Source: Halorubrum aidingense JCM 13560 (lineage in GTDB: Archaea > Halobacteriota > Halobacteria > Halobacteriales > Haloferacaceae). From it: a stretch of DNA of 64,000 nt. The translations under genes and the position numbers were made by a program. Every line of letters starts with the position of its first letter. Position 1 is the first letter of the stretch. Below, in pieces: positions 9,845-18,156 of this stretch. The stretch lies in contig NZ_AOJI01000022.1 in NCBI RefSeq assembly GCF_000336995.1, forward strand, positions 314,040-378,039, in the 5' to 3' direction. A model generated the notes under the pieces. The model saw only the letters and a program-made list of their open reading frames with translations, did no database searches and was not told the DNA's origin.

Positions 9845-10450
9845 ATGACCGACGCCGCCGGTGACGGCCGCCGCCTCCGCGTCGACCTCGAGGTCACGCC
9901 GAGCGACGACTGGGACTGCCCCGTCGTCGAGGCGACGGACGACGCCGCGGCCGCGACGATCAACGCGGTCGGCGACGAGTGCACGGTCGACCTCCGACCG
10001 ACGGACCGTCCGGGGCTGGTTCGCGGGCGCGGCGAGGTGACCGACGACTGTCTCTGTCGCGTGTTCCAGCAGTTCGGCGCCGTCCCCCACGTGCGGCGAG
10101 GCGAGGACGGGCTGTTGCTCGTGACGACCTACGTCGACGACCGGGGGCTCGTCCGCGAGATCGTCGCCGGGCTCCGCGAGATCCTCGACGGCGTCCGGCT
10201 CGTCAGGCTCGCGGTCGTCGATGGGCCGGAGGCGACGGAACAGGCGACCGTCGACCTGTCCGCGCTCACCCCGAAACAGCGGGAGGGGATGGAACTCGCC
10301 GTCGTCCGCGGCTACTTCGACGCCGACGAGAACGTCGCGCTCGGCGACCTCGCGGCCGAACTCGACATCAGCAAGTCGGCGCTCTCACAGCGGCTCCGCG
10401 CCGCGCAGGCCGCGCTCGTCACCGACGCGTTCGACGGCGCCGGCCGCTGA
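9845..10450 (+). CDS. HTH_10 (Bat-type) transcriptional regulator
   Basis: The 201-residue protein has an N-terminal ligand-like domain (residues 10-130, including DDCLCRVFQQFGAVPHVRRGEDG) and a C-terminal HTH_10 helix-turn-helix. The latter reads LTPKQREGMELAVVRGYF (about 140-157) then ALGDLAAELDISKSALSQRLRAAQ (about 165-188). This is the bacterioopsin-activator DNA-binding type found widely in haloarchaea. It converges on the radical-SAM gene, whose stop lies 11 bases away. The signal sensed is unknown. Confidence 0.88.
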   Translation: MTDAAGDGRRLRVDLEVTPSDDWDCPVVEATDDAAAATINAVGDECTVDLRPTDRPGLVRGRGEVTDDCLCRVFQQFGAVPHVRRGEDGLLLVTTYVDDRGLVREIVAGLREILDGVRLVRLAVVDGPEATEQATVDLSALTPKQREGMELAVVRGYFDADENVALGDLAAELDISKSALSQRLRAAQAALVTDAFDGAGR

Positions 10451-10460
10451 CGGAGGCGGG

Positions 10461-11702
10461 TCAGTCCGCGGACGACTCGCCGGTCCGGTGTTCCGCGCCA
10501 CCGATCCGACGCATCGCCTCGGCCCCGGCCCGCTCGGCGTCCGTCAGGTAACACTTCGGGTCCGGCGCGAACGGGTCGCCGTGCGCCGACAGCGCCCGGA
10601 GCCGCGATCCGCCGCGACAGACGTCTCGGTACGCGCAGTCGGCGCACGCGCCGGTGAGTCGTTCTTCGCGATCGCGGAGCCCCGCGAGCAGAGGGTTCGA
10701 CTCGTCGGTCCAGATCGCGCCGAACGAGCGGTCCCGAACGTTCCCCGGCGAGTACCCCTGCCAGAACTGCGTGAGGTGGACGTTCCCGACGGGGTCGACG
10801 TCGGCGATCCGCTCGCCGGTCGGGTCGCCGCCGTTGCGTTCCAAGTGCCGACGGATCAGCCGAGCGCGGTCCGTCCCCAGCTCTCGGTCGGCGTACTCGA
10901 CGAGATAGCCGGCGTCGGCGTAGTTGCCGACGAGCAGCGTCTCGATCTCCTCGCCCGCGTCGTGGTACTCGCGCGTGAGGTCACACAGATCGGTGACCGC
11001 CTGCCGCGTCGCCTCGGGGGCGAGGTCGACGTCGGCGATGTCGGCGCCGCGCCCGCCGTAATCGAGGTGATAAAAACAGAACCGGTCGACGCCCACGTCG
11101 ACGAGCAGGTCGACGACGCCCGCCAGATCGTCGACGTTGTGTTCGGTGATCGTGTATCGGAGTCCCGTTTTGAGCCCGACGTCGAGACACGCCTCGATAC
11201 CGCGGACCGCGGCGTCGAACGCGCCGTCTTCCCCGCGGATCCGGTCGTTGCGCTCGGGGAGCCCGTCGACCGAGACTCCGGCGTACTGCAGACCGGCCTC
11301 CTTCAGCGCCCGGGCCCGCTCGCGCGTCAGGAGCGTCCCGTTCGTCGAGAGAACCGGGCGCACCCCGGCGTCGGCGGCGTACGCGACCAGCTCTGTGAGG
11401 TCCTCGCGGACGAGGGGTTCGCCGCCCGAAAAGAGAACGACCGGAACCCCGAAGTCGGCGAGGTCGTCGATGAGCGCCGTCCCCTCCGCGGTCGACAGCT
11501 CTCCAGGGGCGCCCGTCTGGTCGGCGGCGGCGTAGCAGTGCTCGCAGTAGAGGTTACACCGCTTCGTCGTGTTCCAGACGACGACCGGGCGGCGCTGTCT
11601 CTCCTCGGTGATCTGCGGCTCCGTCGAGTCGTCGGCCGCGTCGTACCGGAGCCCGTCGCTCTCGGCGTCGAGCCCGCAGAGGAGTTTGCTGACGGAGATC
11701 AT
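10461..11702 (-). CDS. Radical SAM/SPASM enzyme
   Basis: The 413-residue protein has the radical-SAM cluster motif CNLYCEHC (Cys49, 53, 56), SAM-binding FSGGEPL near residue 95, and a C-terminal SPASM-type Cys set (Cys353, 356, 362 and 384) for an auxiliary Fe-S cluster. Such enzymes modify peptides (RiPP maturases, PqqE-like) or act in alternative heme synthesis (AhbC/AhbD-like), and both remain possible. Its ATG overlaps the stop of the upstream PaaB-like gene by four bases, so the two are made together. Coupling to a small dedicated partner favours a protein-modification role. Confidence 0.85.
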   Translation of the reverse strand: MISVSKLLCGLDAESDGLRYDAADDSTEPQITEERQRRPVVVWNTTKRCNLYCEHCYAAADQTGAPGELSTAEGTALIDDLADFGVPVVLFSGGEPLVREDLTELVAYAADAGVRPVLSTNGTLLTRERARALKEAGLQYAGVSVDGLPERNDRIRGEDGAFDAAVRGIEACLDVGLKTGLRYTITEHNVDDLAGVVDLLVDVGVDRFCFYHLDYGGRGADIADVDLAPEATRQAVTDLCDLTREYHDAGEEIETLLVGNYADAGYLVEYADRELGTDRARLIRRHLERNGGDPTGERIADVDPVGNVHLTQFWQGYSPGNVRDRSFGAIWTDESNPLLAGLRDREERLTGACADCAYRDVCRGGSRLRALSAHGDPFAPDPKCYLTDAERAGAEAMRRIGGAEHRTGESSAD

Positions 11703-12157
11703 CGCGTATCCCCCGAGCCCTCGGTCGGACCGTTGTCGGCGGGGGCGTCGGCAGGGCTGTCGCCGACGGGGGCGTCAGCGGGGTCGTCACCGAGCGGGGC
11801 GCCCCCGCAGCGCACGGTGGGCGTACCCTCCGTTTCCTCGTACACGCGCGGTTCTGCCGCGCCCTCACGGTCGGTGTCGTCCGCGGCCGAATCCCGATCG
11901 CTCGCGTCGTCGCTGTCGGCCAGCGACTCCGCCGAGTACCGGTGCGTCTCGGCGGCGGGACACACCCACACGTCGCGGGCGTACCACGCGAACAGCTTGC
12001 TCGCCTCCTCGTGGGCCGCGTCGGGCGTCGGCGCAGCGACGGTGCCGACGTGGCGAAGTGGGTCCGACTCCGCCTCGCGGACGAACACCTCGAAGCGGCG
12101 GCCGTCCGCCGAGCGCGGTCCACTCGATCCCCCGGTTCGGTCCGTCGTTTCGACCAT
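11699..12157 (-). CDS. Small PaaB-like partner of the radical SAM enzyme
   Basis: The 152-residue product has a compact N-terminal domain (residues 17-63). RRFEVFVREAESDPLRHVGTV, then APTPDAAHEEASKLFAWYARD and VWVCPA closely mirror the fold signature of PaaB, a small phenylacetyl-CoA epoxidase subunit. No other paa gene is present. The remaining 90 residues are acidic and disordered, with a late PTVRCGGAPLGDDP segment. I recall haloarchaeal 'rSAM-partnered' proteins of this kind (Htur_1727 type), proposed as candidate substrates. It may be the substrate or a carrier for the coupled enzyme. The ATG at 12157 is the first plausible start. Confidence 0.72.
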   Translation of the reverse strand: MVETTDRTGGSSGPRSADGRRFEVFVREAESDPLRHVGTVAAPTPDAAHEEASKLFAWYARDVWVCPAAETHRYSAESLADSDDASDRDSAADDTDREGAAEPRVYEETEGTPTVRCGGAPLGDDPADAPVGDSPADAPADNGPTEGSGDTR

Positions 12158-12377
12158 ATTCGGAGTACGTAGGCCGTATCCAACCGGGTTTCGTGGGTTT
12201 TCATGGGCAGGTAACCCGGCCGAACACGTTCGGACGGCCGGGCTTATAAATGGTATATTGATATAGCAAAACACCGATTACGCCGGCTTCGCACCGATCT
12301 CGGGACGATCGGCGCCCACGGATCGCCGCCGGTCCGGCGACCAACGCGTTATGCTCTCGCGGGGCGTACACGGCGGT

Positions 12378-13133
12378 ATGCGCGAACTCGTCTTCGCTCT
12401 CGAGTACGAACCCGGGTGTAACCGGGTGGCCGACGCGCTGGCCGAGCATCCGGACGCGCGGGTGCGATCGCTGTCGCTGCACGCGACGGCCGACCGGCTC
12501 TGGCGCGTCGATCACGCGACGGGGAGCCCGGCCGCACTCGACGCGCTCGAGAGCGCGTTCACGGACGGCGACTACTACGCGGACTGCCTCGCGAGCGACG
12601 ACTGCGGGGCGACCCAGACCACCCGCGTCCTCGATCGCACGGCCGACACCCTGATCTTGTACTCCGACTGGGAGCGCACCCCTCGGTGCGCGTCGGTCCC
12701 GCACATCGCTCGCGCGCACCTCGGCGAGGGCGTGCTGTTCGAGACGCGCCACGAGGGGCGCCACTACACGTGGCGGCTCATCCACTCCGGCGCCGGCGAC
12801 GTGGGGGCGTTCTTCGACGACGTGCGGGCGGCGGTCGGCGACTGCGCCCGGACGGAACTGCTCCGAACGGCGACCGCGACGCCGGACGATTCTGCCGGCG
12901 GGCGCCGCGGCGACGCCGCGGAGCTGGCCCCCGAACAGGAGGCGGCGCTCCGGGCCGCCGTCGAGCACGGCTACTACGAGTCCCCGCGGGCGATCGACGC
13001 CGGCGAGCTCGCGGAACACCTCGACGTGCCGCGCTCGACGCTCACCTACCGGCTCCGCCGGGCCGAGGCGAAGGTGATCACGGAGCGATTCGCCGACGAG
13101 GGGCTGACGAGCCCGACGATGGGTAGCCGGTAG
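12378..13133 (+). CDS. Cys-rich HTH_10 regulator, candidate metal sensor
   Basis: The 251-residue protein has a C-terminal HTH_10 domain: LAPEQEAALRAAVEHGYYESP (about 190-210) and ELAEHLDVPRSTLTYRLRRAEA (about 216-237). Unusually for this class, the sensor half carries scattered Cys residues: CNRVAD near 15, DCLASDDC near 70-77, RCASVPHIARAH near 105 and DCAR near 155. His and further acidic residues lie nearby, so a metal-binding pocket is plausible. It lies 175 bases before and co-directional with a Zn/Cd-type P1B ATPase, and divergent from the radical-SAM operon, so it may control either. Metal sensing is inference. Confidence 0.83.
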   Translation: MRELVFALEYEPGCNRVADALAEHPDARVRSLSLHATADRLWRVDHATGSPAALDALESAFTDGDYYADCLASDDCGATQTTRVLDRTADTLILYSDWERTPRCASVPHIARAHLGEGVLFETRHEGRHYTWRLIHSGAGDVGAFFDDVRAAVGDCARTELLRTATATPDDSAGGRRGDAAELAPEQEAALRAAVEHGYYESPRAIDAGELAEHLDVPRSTLTYRLRRAEAKVITERFADEGLTSPTMGSR

Positions 13134-13150
13134 GTGAATCACCGGTAACT

Positions 13151-13236
13151 GCCCAGACCGCCTCGAACCGCCTCGGACCGCCGGACTGCCTCGGACCGCC
13201 TCGGACCGCCGGACTGCCCCGAACCGTTTAGATTCG
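13151..13236. repeat. Degenerate tandem repeat of a ccgcctcgga core
   Basis: Between the HTH_10 gene and the ATPase gene the motif cggaccgcctcggaccgc and variants (cgaaccgcc, ggactgcc) recur about eight times in roughly 85 bases. It is GC-rich and non-coding by composition. Confidence 0.6.
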
Positions 13237-13255
13237 GCGAGCGGAACGCCGCCGA

Positions 13256-13271
13256 GTTGGAACATTCCAAC
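13256..13271. promoter_or_regulatory. 16-bp palindrome upstream of the metal ATPase
   Basis: The perfect arms gttggaa and ttccaac enclose a two-base spacer (ca). The palindrome ends about 36 bases ahead of the ATG at 13308, immediately before a TATA-like aggctta (13274-13280). A protein bound here would cover the BRE/TATA region, so a repressor operator is plausible. Confidence 0.55.
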
Positions 13272-13307
13272 AAAGGCTTACCGTGAGGTGACGCCTACCG
13301 TCACGCG

Positions 13308-15734
13308 ATGACCGATCACTCGAAGCCGGGAAGCGGGGCGGCCGACCCCGGGTCCGGTGCCGAGCCGACCCTGACCGTTCGCCTCGCCGTCCCCGAGATG
13401 GACTGTCCGTCCTGTGCGGGGAAGGTGGACAAGGGGCTCCGGCGCGTCGACGGCGTCGTCGACGCCGTGCTCCAGCCGACCACCGGCACGGCGGCGATCA
13501 CGTACGACCCGGACCGAACGAGCGAAGCCGACGTGGTCGCCGCGATCGAGGGCGCCGGCTACGAGGTCGTCGACCGGGCCGACCCCGCCGGCTCCGGTGG
13601 GGCCGACGCGACGGGTGGCGGAAGCGCCGACGGGTCGAACGCGGCGTCGGGGGCGACCGCGTCGGCGACGGCCGCCGACGGTCCCGCGGTCGCGCCGCCG
13701 TCCGAGACCTGGACGAGCCCGCGCGCCAAGAAGACGTGGGTCGGTGCCGTCCTCGTCACGCTCGGGCTCCTCTTCGAGTTCGTCCTTACGGGATCGAACG
13801 TCGGCGTGGCGACCGTGCTCGGCGCGCCGATCACGGTCGCGGACGCGCTGTTCATCGGCGCCGTCGCGGTCAGCGGGGTCCCGATCGTCCGGGCCGGCTA
13901 CTACTCGGCGCGGGCGCGGAGCCTCGACATCGACCTGCTGATGGGGACCGCCATCGTCGCCGCGACCGGGATCGGCTACTTCGTCGAGGCGGCGACCCTC
14001 GCGGTGCTGTTCAGCGTCGCCGAGCTGTTAGAGGACTACGCGATGGACCGCGCTCGCGACTCGCTGCGCGAGCTGATGGAGCTGTCGCCCGAAGAGGCCA
14101 CCGTTCGCCGGGACGGCGAGGAGGTGACCGTCTCCGCCGACGCGGTCGACGTCGGGGAGACCGTGATCGTCCGGCCGGGCGAGAAGGTCCCGCTCGACGG
14201 CACCGTTCTCGACGGGGGAAGCGCGGTCGACGAGTCGCCGATCACCGGCGAGAGCGTGCCGATCGACAAGACGGCCGGCGACGAGGTGTACGCGGGCTCG
14301 ATCAACGCCGAAGGGTACCTCGAGATCGAAGCGACCTCGACGGCGGGGGACTCGACGCTCGCGCGGATCATCGAACTCGTCCAGGGCGCGCAGGCGGAAC
14401 GGACCGAGACCGAACGGTTCGTCGACCGGTTCGCGGGGTACTACACGCCGCTCGTGGTCGTCCTCGCGATCCTGACCGCGGTCGTCCCGCCGCTGCTCAT
14501 CGCGGACCCGATATCGGTCGCCGTCGCGGGATACGGGATCACGTTCGTCGGCGACTGGGGGACGTGGTTCGTCCGCGGGCTGACGCTGCTCGTCATCGCG
14601 TGTCCCTGCGCGTTCGTCATCTCGACGCCCGTCTCCGTCGTCTCGGGGATCACGAGCGCGGCGAAGAACGGCGTGTTGATCAAGGGCGGCACTCACCTCG
14701 AAGCGATGGGCGAGGTCGACGCCGTCGCCCTCGACAAGACGGGGACGCTCACGAAAGGCGAGCTCTCCGTCACCGACGTGGTCCCCTTCGGCGGCACCGA
14801 CGAAGCGACGCTGCTCCGGCGCGCCGCCGGCATCGAACAGCGCAGCGAACACCCGATCGCGACGGCCGTTCTGAATCGGGCGGACGATGACGGGATCGCG
14901 GACCTCCCGCAGCCGACCGACTTCGAGAGCCTGACGGGGAGGGGCGTCCGCGCCGAGTTCGACGGCGAAACGTACTACGCGGGCAAGCCGGCGCTGTTCG
15001 AAGAGCTGGGGTTCGACCTGTCGCAATCGCGGGCGGCGACCGACGGCGGGGTCGCGGCGGAACGCGACGCGACGGCCGACGAGTCGGCGGCGCTCGGCGT
15101 CGAGACGATCGACGCACTGGAGCGGGAGGGGAAGACCGTCGTGCTCGTGGGGACGAAAACGGAGCTGTCGGGCGCCATCGCGATCGCCGACGAGGTGCGC
15201 CCCGGCGCGCGCCGGGCGGTCGAGCGGTTACACGACCTCGGCGTGGCGCACGTCGTCATGCTGACCGGCGACAACGAGGGGACCGCGCGGGCGATCGCCG
15301 AGCAGGTCGGCGTGGACGAGTACCGCGCCGAACTCCTCCCCGAGGACAAGGTGGCCGCGATCGAGTCGCTGCAGGACGCCTACGGCACGGTGGCGATGGT
15401 CGGCGACGGGATCAACGACGCGCCCGCGCTGGCGACCGCCGACGTGGCCGTCGCGATGGGCGCGGCCGGGACCGACACCGCCCTCGAAACCGCGGACATC
15501 GCGTTGATGGCCGACGACATCGAGAAGCTCCCGTACCTGTACGGGCTCTCGCACACCGCCAACGGCGTGATCCGGCAGAACATCTGGGCGAGCCTCGGCG
15601 TGAAGCTGCTCCTCGCGCTCGGCGTGCCCCTGGGATTGGTGAGCGTCGCGATGGCCGTCGTCGTCGGCGACATGGGGATGAGCCTCGGCGTCACCGCCAA
15701 CGCGATGCGGCTCTCCCGGATCGAGCCGGAGTGA
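13308..15734 (+). CDS. P1B-type heavy-metal ATPase (Zn/Cd/Pb class)
   Basis: The 808-residue exporter has an N-terminal HMA domain with MDCPSC (Cys33 and Cys36), then a Gly/Ala-rich linker. Eight membrane helices follow, with CPC at about residues 432-434, the phosphorylation motif DKTGTLTKGE at about 476, the HP signature SEHPIA and the hinge GDGINDAPAL. The Lys in helix 7 (NIWASLGVKLLL) and Asp-x-Gly in helix 8 (DMGMSLGVTANAMRL) are P1B-2 marks for Zn2+/Cd2+/Pb2+ rather than Cu+. It pumps metal out of the cytoplasm. A palindrome sits in its promoter and a Cys-rich regulator precedes it. Confidence 0.93.
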   Translation: MTDHSKPGSGAADPGSGAEPTLTVRLAVPEMDCPSCAGKVDKGLRRVDGVVDAVLQPTTGTAAITYDPDRTSEADVVAAIEGAGYEVVDRADPAGSGGADATGGGSADGSNAASGATASATAADGPAVAPPSETWTSPRAKKTWVGAVLVTLGLLFEFVLTGSNVGVATVLGAPITVADALFIGAVAVSGVPIVRAGYYSARARSLDIDLLMGTAIVAATGIGYFVEAATLAVLFSVAELLEDYAMDRARDSLRELMELSPEEATVRRDGEEVTVSADAVDVGETVIVRPGEKVPLDGTVLDGGSAVDESPITGESVPIDKTAGDEVYAGSINAEGYLEIEATSTAGDSTLARIIELVQGAQAERTETERFVDRFAGYYTPLVVVLAILTAVVPPLLIADPISVAVAGYGITFVGDWGTWFVRGLTLLVIACPCAFVISTPVSVVSGITSAAKNGVLIKGGTHLEAMGEVDAVALDKTGTLTKGELSVTDVVPFGGTDEATLLRRAAGIEQRSEHPIATAVLNRADDDGIADLPQPTDFESLTGRGVRAEFDGETYYAGKPALFEELGFDLSQSRAATDGGVAAERDATADESAALGVETIDALEREGKTVVLVGTKTELSGAIAIADEVRPGARRAVERLHDLGVAHVVMLTGDNEGTARAIAEQVGVDEYRAELLPEDKVAAIESLQDAYGTVAMVGDGINDAPALATADVAVAMGAAGTDTALETADIALMADDIEKLPYLYGLSHTANGVIRQNIWASLGVKLLLALGVPLGLVSVAMAVVVGDMGMSLGVTANAMRLSRIEPE

Positions 15735-15820
15735 TCCGGAGTGAGCGCCCGTCGCAACACCCAGTCCAACATAAACAATTATTAAGGATACGGCCGTCGG
15801 GGGTATCGTGCCACCAGTAG

Positions 15821-16117
15821 TACACGATTGACGCAGGCTCGGAATCGGCGCCGGCGGTCGGCCCCGAGGGTCCGAGTACGCGCGAGGCGGACCGAACCGA
15901 CTCGACGACCGATCCGGCGGCTGAGAAATCCGAGCAATCGGAGGACGCCGAGAAGGCCGAGAAAGCCGAGAAAACCGAAGATCCCGATGCGCTGCCGACC
16001 GCGGCCGAGGCCGTCGCGCAGTGCGCGTCCACGTTCGACGCGACGGACACCGGGCGGCTCCCGAACGGGACCGATCGGTGGAACGCGTACGCGGGGTCGA
16101 GCCACGGGGGTGACTGA
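15821..16117 (+). CDS. Acidic ORF without a start codon; possible frameshifted gene
   Basis: Ninety-eight codons read from a stop at 15818-15820. The translation is typical haloarchaeal acidic protein: a Glu/Lys-rich central stretch with AEKAEK-type repeats, then a compact tail PTAAEAVAQCASTFDATDTG and NGTDRWNAYAGSSHGGD. No ATG, GTG or TTG opens this frame. A GTG at 15808, about 25 bases after an attattaa TATA-like site, starts VPPV. Removing one base of the gtagta at 15817-15822 would fuse it to this frame. A one-base insertion, sequencing error or programmed shift are all possible. It lies just after the metal ATPase. Family unknown. Confidence 0.45.
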   Translation, partial: YTIDAGSESAPAVGPEGPSTREADRTDSTTDPAAEKSEQSEDAEKAEKAEKTEDPDALPTAAEAVAQCASTFDATDTGRLPNGTDRWNAYAGSSHGGD

Positions 16118-16468
16118 CCGCCGCGGAGCGAACCGCGGGCGGCCCGTCCCCGGTCCCTTTTAGGCGACGAGGCGACTACGGGAGAGCGGCCGATGACGAT
16201 GCACCGCTCCGAGCTGCCTCGGCACCAGCGATGACGAGCCCTATGAGTGCCGAGGCCGACAACTATCGGACCATTATTCGTCTTACCGTTTCAGAAAGCA
16301 AATTACAGCTGACACACTCTCGGCGATGTACGGTATCATCCGTTATTCGCACAAACTGCTCTAGAGGCAGGATCGCTGAGGAATCGGGACCGCTTCTGAT
16401 CCGGCTCGAAGCCGCTCCGGAGAGCCGTCTCCGGAGACGACGACCGACGGGTGTTCACGAACCGACAG
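16118..16468. other. Gene-free, lower-GC stretch
   Basis: About 350 bases with no convincing gene; from about 16240 the base composition becomes AT-richer than the surroundings. A frame starting MSAEAD at 16242 runs on but soon loses haloarchaeal codon character. It contains the left copy of a 17-bp direct repeat. Confidence 0.5.
16244..16260 (+). repeat. 17-bp direct repeat, left copy
   Basis: The sequence tgagtgccgaggccgac is identical to 18157-18173. Each copy begins a frame reading (M/V)SAEAD. The pair brackets the lipoprotein gene and the lower-GC DNA, as expected for the scar of an integration or recombination event. Confidence 0.7.
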
Positions 16469-17947
16469 TCAGCGGGAGCTGATATTGTTGACCGCTGGTA
16501 CCAGATTCGTCGAGGGGCAGGGGAGCCAACAGTACCACGTCTCACAGGGTCGACAGGTGGCCGCCGCCGGATAGTCCACGTGGACGATCGGCGGATTGAG
16601 TGGCACGACCATGCCCTGTACCGACGTCCGGTTGTCCCGACCGCCGGCGCTCTCCCAGACGTCGTTCGCGAGGAGTCGGCGTTTTTTCCCGTCACCGTAG
16701 GCAGCCGGCAGGAACTGTTCGACCGCCTCGTTCAGGGTCCCGTCTTCGCCTACTTCGCCGTCGTAAGTCACGGAGCCGAGTCGGCACCGCTCGTCGCACC
16801 TTTCGGTGTCCAACTCCGATAGGATAGCCTGTCGGATATCCTCGCCGTCGTTCTCGTCGGGCTCTTCGAGAGCTACCGCGACGACTTCGGGCGCGGTCTC
16901 GGCGGCCAGTATCGTCACCGAGTCCTGGTACAGGGCGTTGTCGTTGATCGTCCAGCCGCCGACGTAGATACACTGGCCCTCGTGACGGACGCGCTGGACG
17001 AAGAGTAGTGCCGGTATCGGTTCCGGGCAGCCCTCGGGCTGGGCGGATACTGACGCGACGAGCATCGGCGTGAGCCTGGCCGCACCGACACGGGTCTCCT
17101 CACCCCACGACCCCCGCTCGTCCCACGTGAACCCGGTGACAGCACCGTTCGCGATCGAAACCCCGTCGTGCTCGTTGTCGTTTCGGGCGGGGTCCAGCAA
17201 TGGCCCGACGTTGACGGTCGGAGAGTCAGTCCCGCCATCTCCACCGGCGGCGAGCAGCGTCTCGTTCGGGTTGAACGGTCCGGTCGTCCCGAGCGGTGGC
17301 CACGGATGGCTGATCCGTGCCGAGAGTCGCGGTACCGCCGACTCCCACCGGAAGACGTTGCCGTCGTCGTCCTGCGCTGCGCGACCGATCGTCTCGCCGG
17401 TCGTCGACCGCAGTAGCCGTGGCGGCGTCACCCGGCTGGCGAGCGCCTCGTCGCTGTCCCGGAGCCGCGCGTCCGGGAAGGTGACGACGAACCGCTCACC
17501 GACCGTCGCCTCGCCGTCGAGATAGTCGTACAGCGCCTGTGCCCGCTTCTGGTTCTCACCGTTAGAGTCAGACGCACGGATTTCCGCCATCCGGTCCGCC
17601 CGAGAGGCGTTGTGGGTCTCCGCTTTCACCAGCGAATTGATGTAGTCGCCGTAGAGTTCGATCGACGATTCGATTCCCTGGTACTCGCCGGAGACGACGA
17701 TCTCGAACTCTTGGTACGCGTGATCCGTCTCGATCAGCGTGCTGTCCGGGCGGGAGTCGCCCCCGAACAACGCTGCCGGGAACACGTCCCCGTTCGATAC
17801 TACGTTCTCCGCGGCCGACTGACCGACCAGACCTATAGCTCTATCGACACATCCTGCCAATCCGATAGTGCTAACCCCGGCACTTGCCGCGAGAATCCGC
17901 CGCCTGCTAATCTGCGTCGGTTTTTTATCACTATCATTATTAATCAT
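16469..17947 (-). CDS. Tat-exported lipoprotein of unknown function
   Basis: The 492-residue protein starts MINNDSDKK and has a twin-arginine signal (SRRRILAASAG, residues 14-24) ending in the lipobox LAGC with Cys33, so it should be a membrane-anchored surface lipoprotein. I recognise no domain in the mature part. The last third has several Cys (CDERC near 395; CRPCETWYCWLPC near 468-480) that could bind metal or form disulphides outside the cell. It stands alone, in DNA of lower GC with Asn, Lys and Ile codons unusual for its neighbours, bracketed by a direct repeat; acquisition by transfer is likely. Confidence 0.75.
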   Translation of the reverse strand: MINNDSDKKPTQISRRRILAASAGVSTIGLAGCVDRAIGLVGQSAAENVVSNGDVFPAALFGGDSRPDSTLIETDHAYQEFEIVVSGEYQGIESSIELYGDYINSLVKAETHNASRADRMAEIRASDSNGENQKRAQALYDYLDGEATVGERFVVTFPDARLRDSDEALASRVTPPRLLRSTTGETIGRAAQDDDGNVFRWESAVPRLSARISHPWPPLGTTGPFNPNETLLAAGGDGGTDSPTVNVGPLLDPARNDNEHDGVSIANGAVTGFTWDERGSWGEETRVGAARLTPMLVASVSAQPEGCPEPIPALLFVQRVRHEGQCIYVGGWTINDNALYQDSVTILAAETAPEVVAVALEEPDENDGEDIRQAILSELDTERCDERCRLGSVTYDGEVGEDGTLNEAVEQFLPAAYGDGKKRRLLANDVWESAGGRDNRTSVQGMVVPLNPPIVHVDYPAAATCRPCETWYCWLPCPSTNLVPAVNNISSR

Positions 17948-18156
17948 TCAAATTATATGATTCGTCAGGACAGATAACTCTTCCTACGATTAAGGCCGTC
18001 AAACGCGTGTTAGTACCAGTCGAGACCGCTGAATCGAGACCGTCTCTGTGTCGCAGTCAAAACGGGCTTGGAAGTTCGTCAACGAATGGCCAGTTATGGG
18101 CTGAGCGGACTCGGTAGAGCCGCTAAGCGGATTCACGATGGATAGATCGTGAGCCG

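Noticed and set aside
15691..16050. Minus-strand Ser/Ala-rich frame opposite the start-less ORF
   Set aside because: It is the antisense reading of the acidic plus-strand sequence and overlaps the ATPase end.
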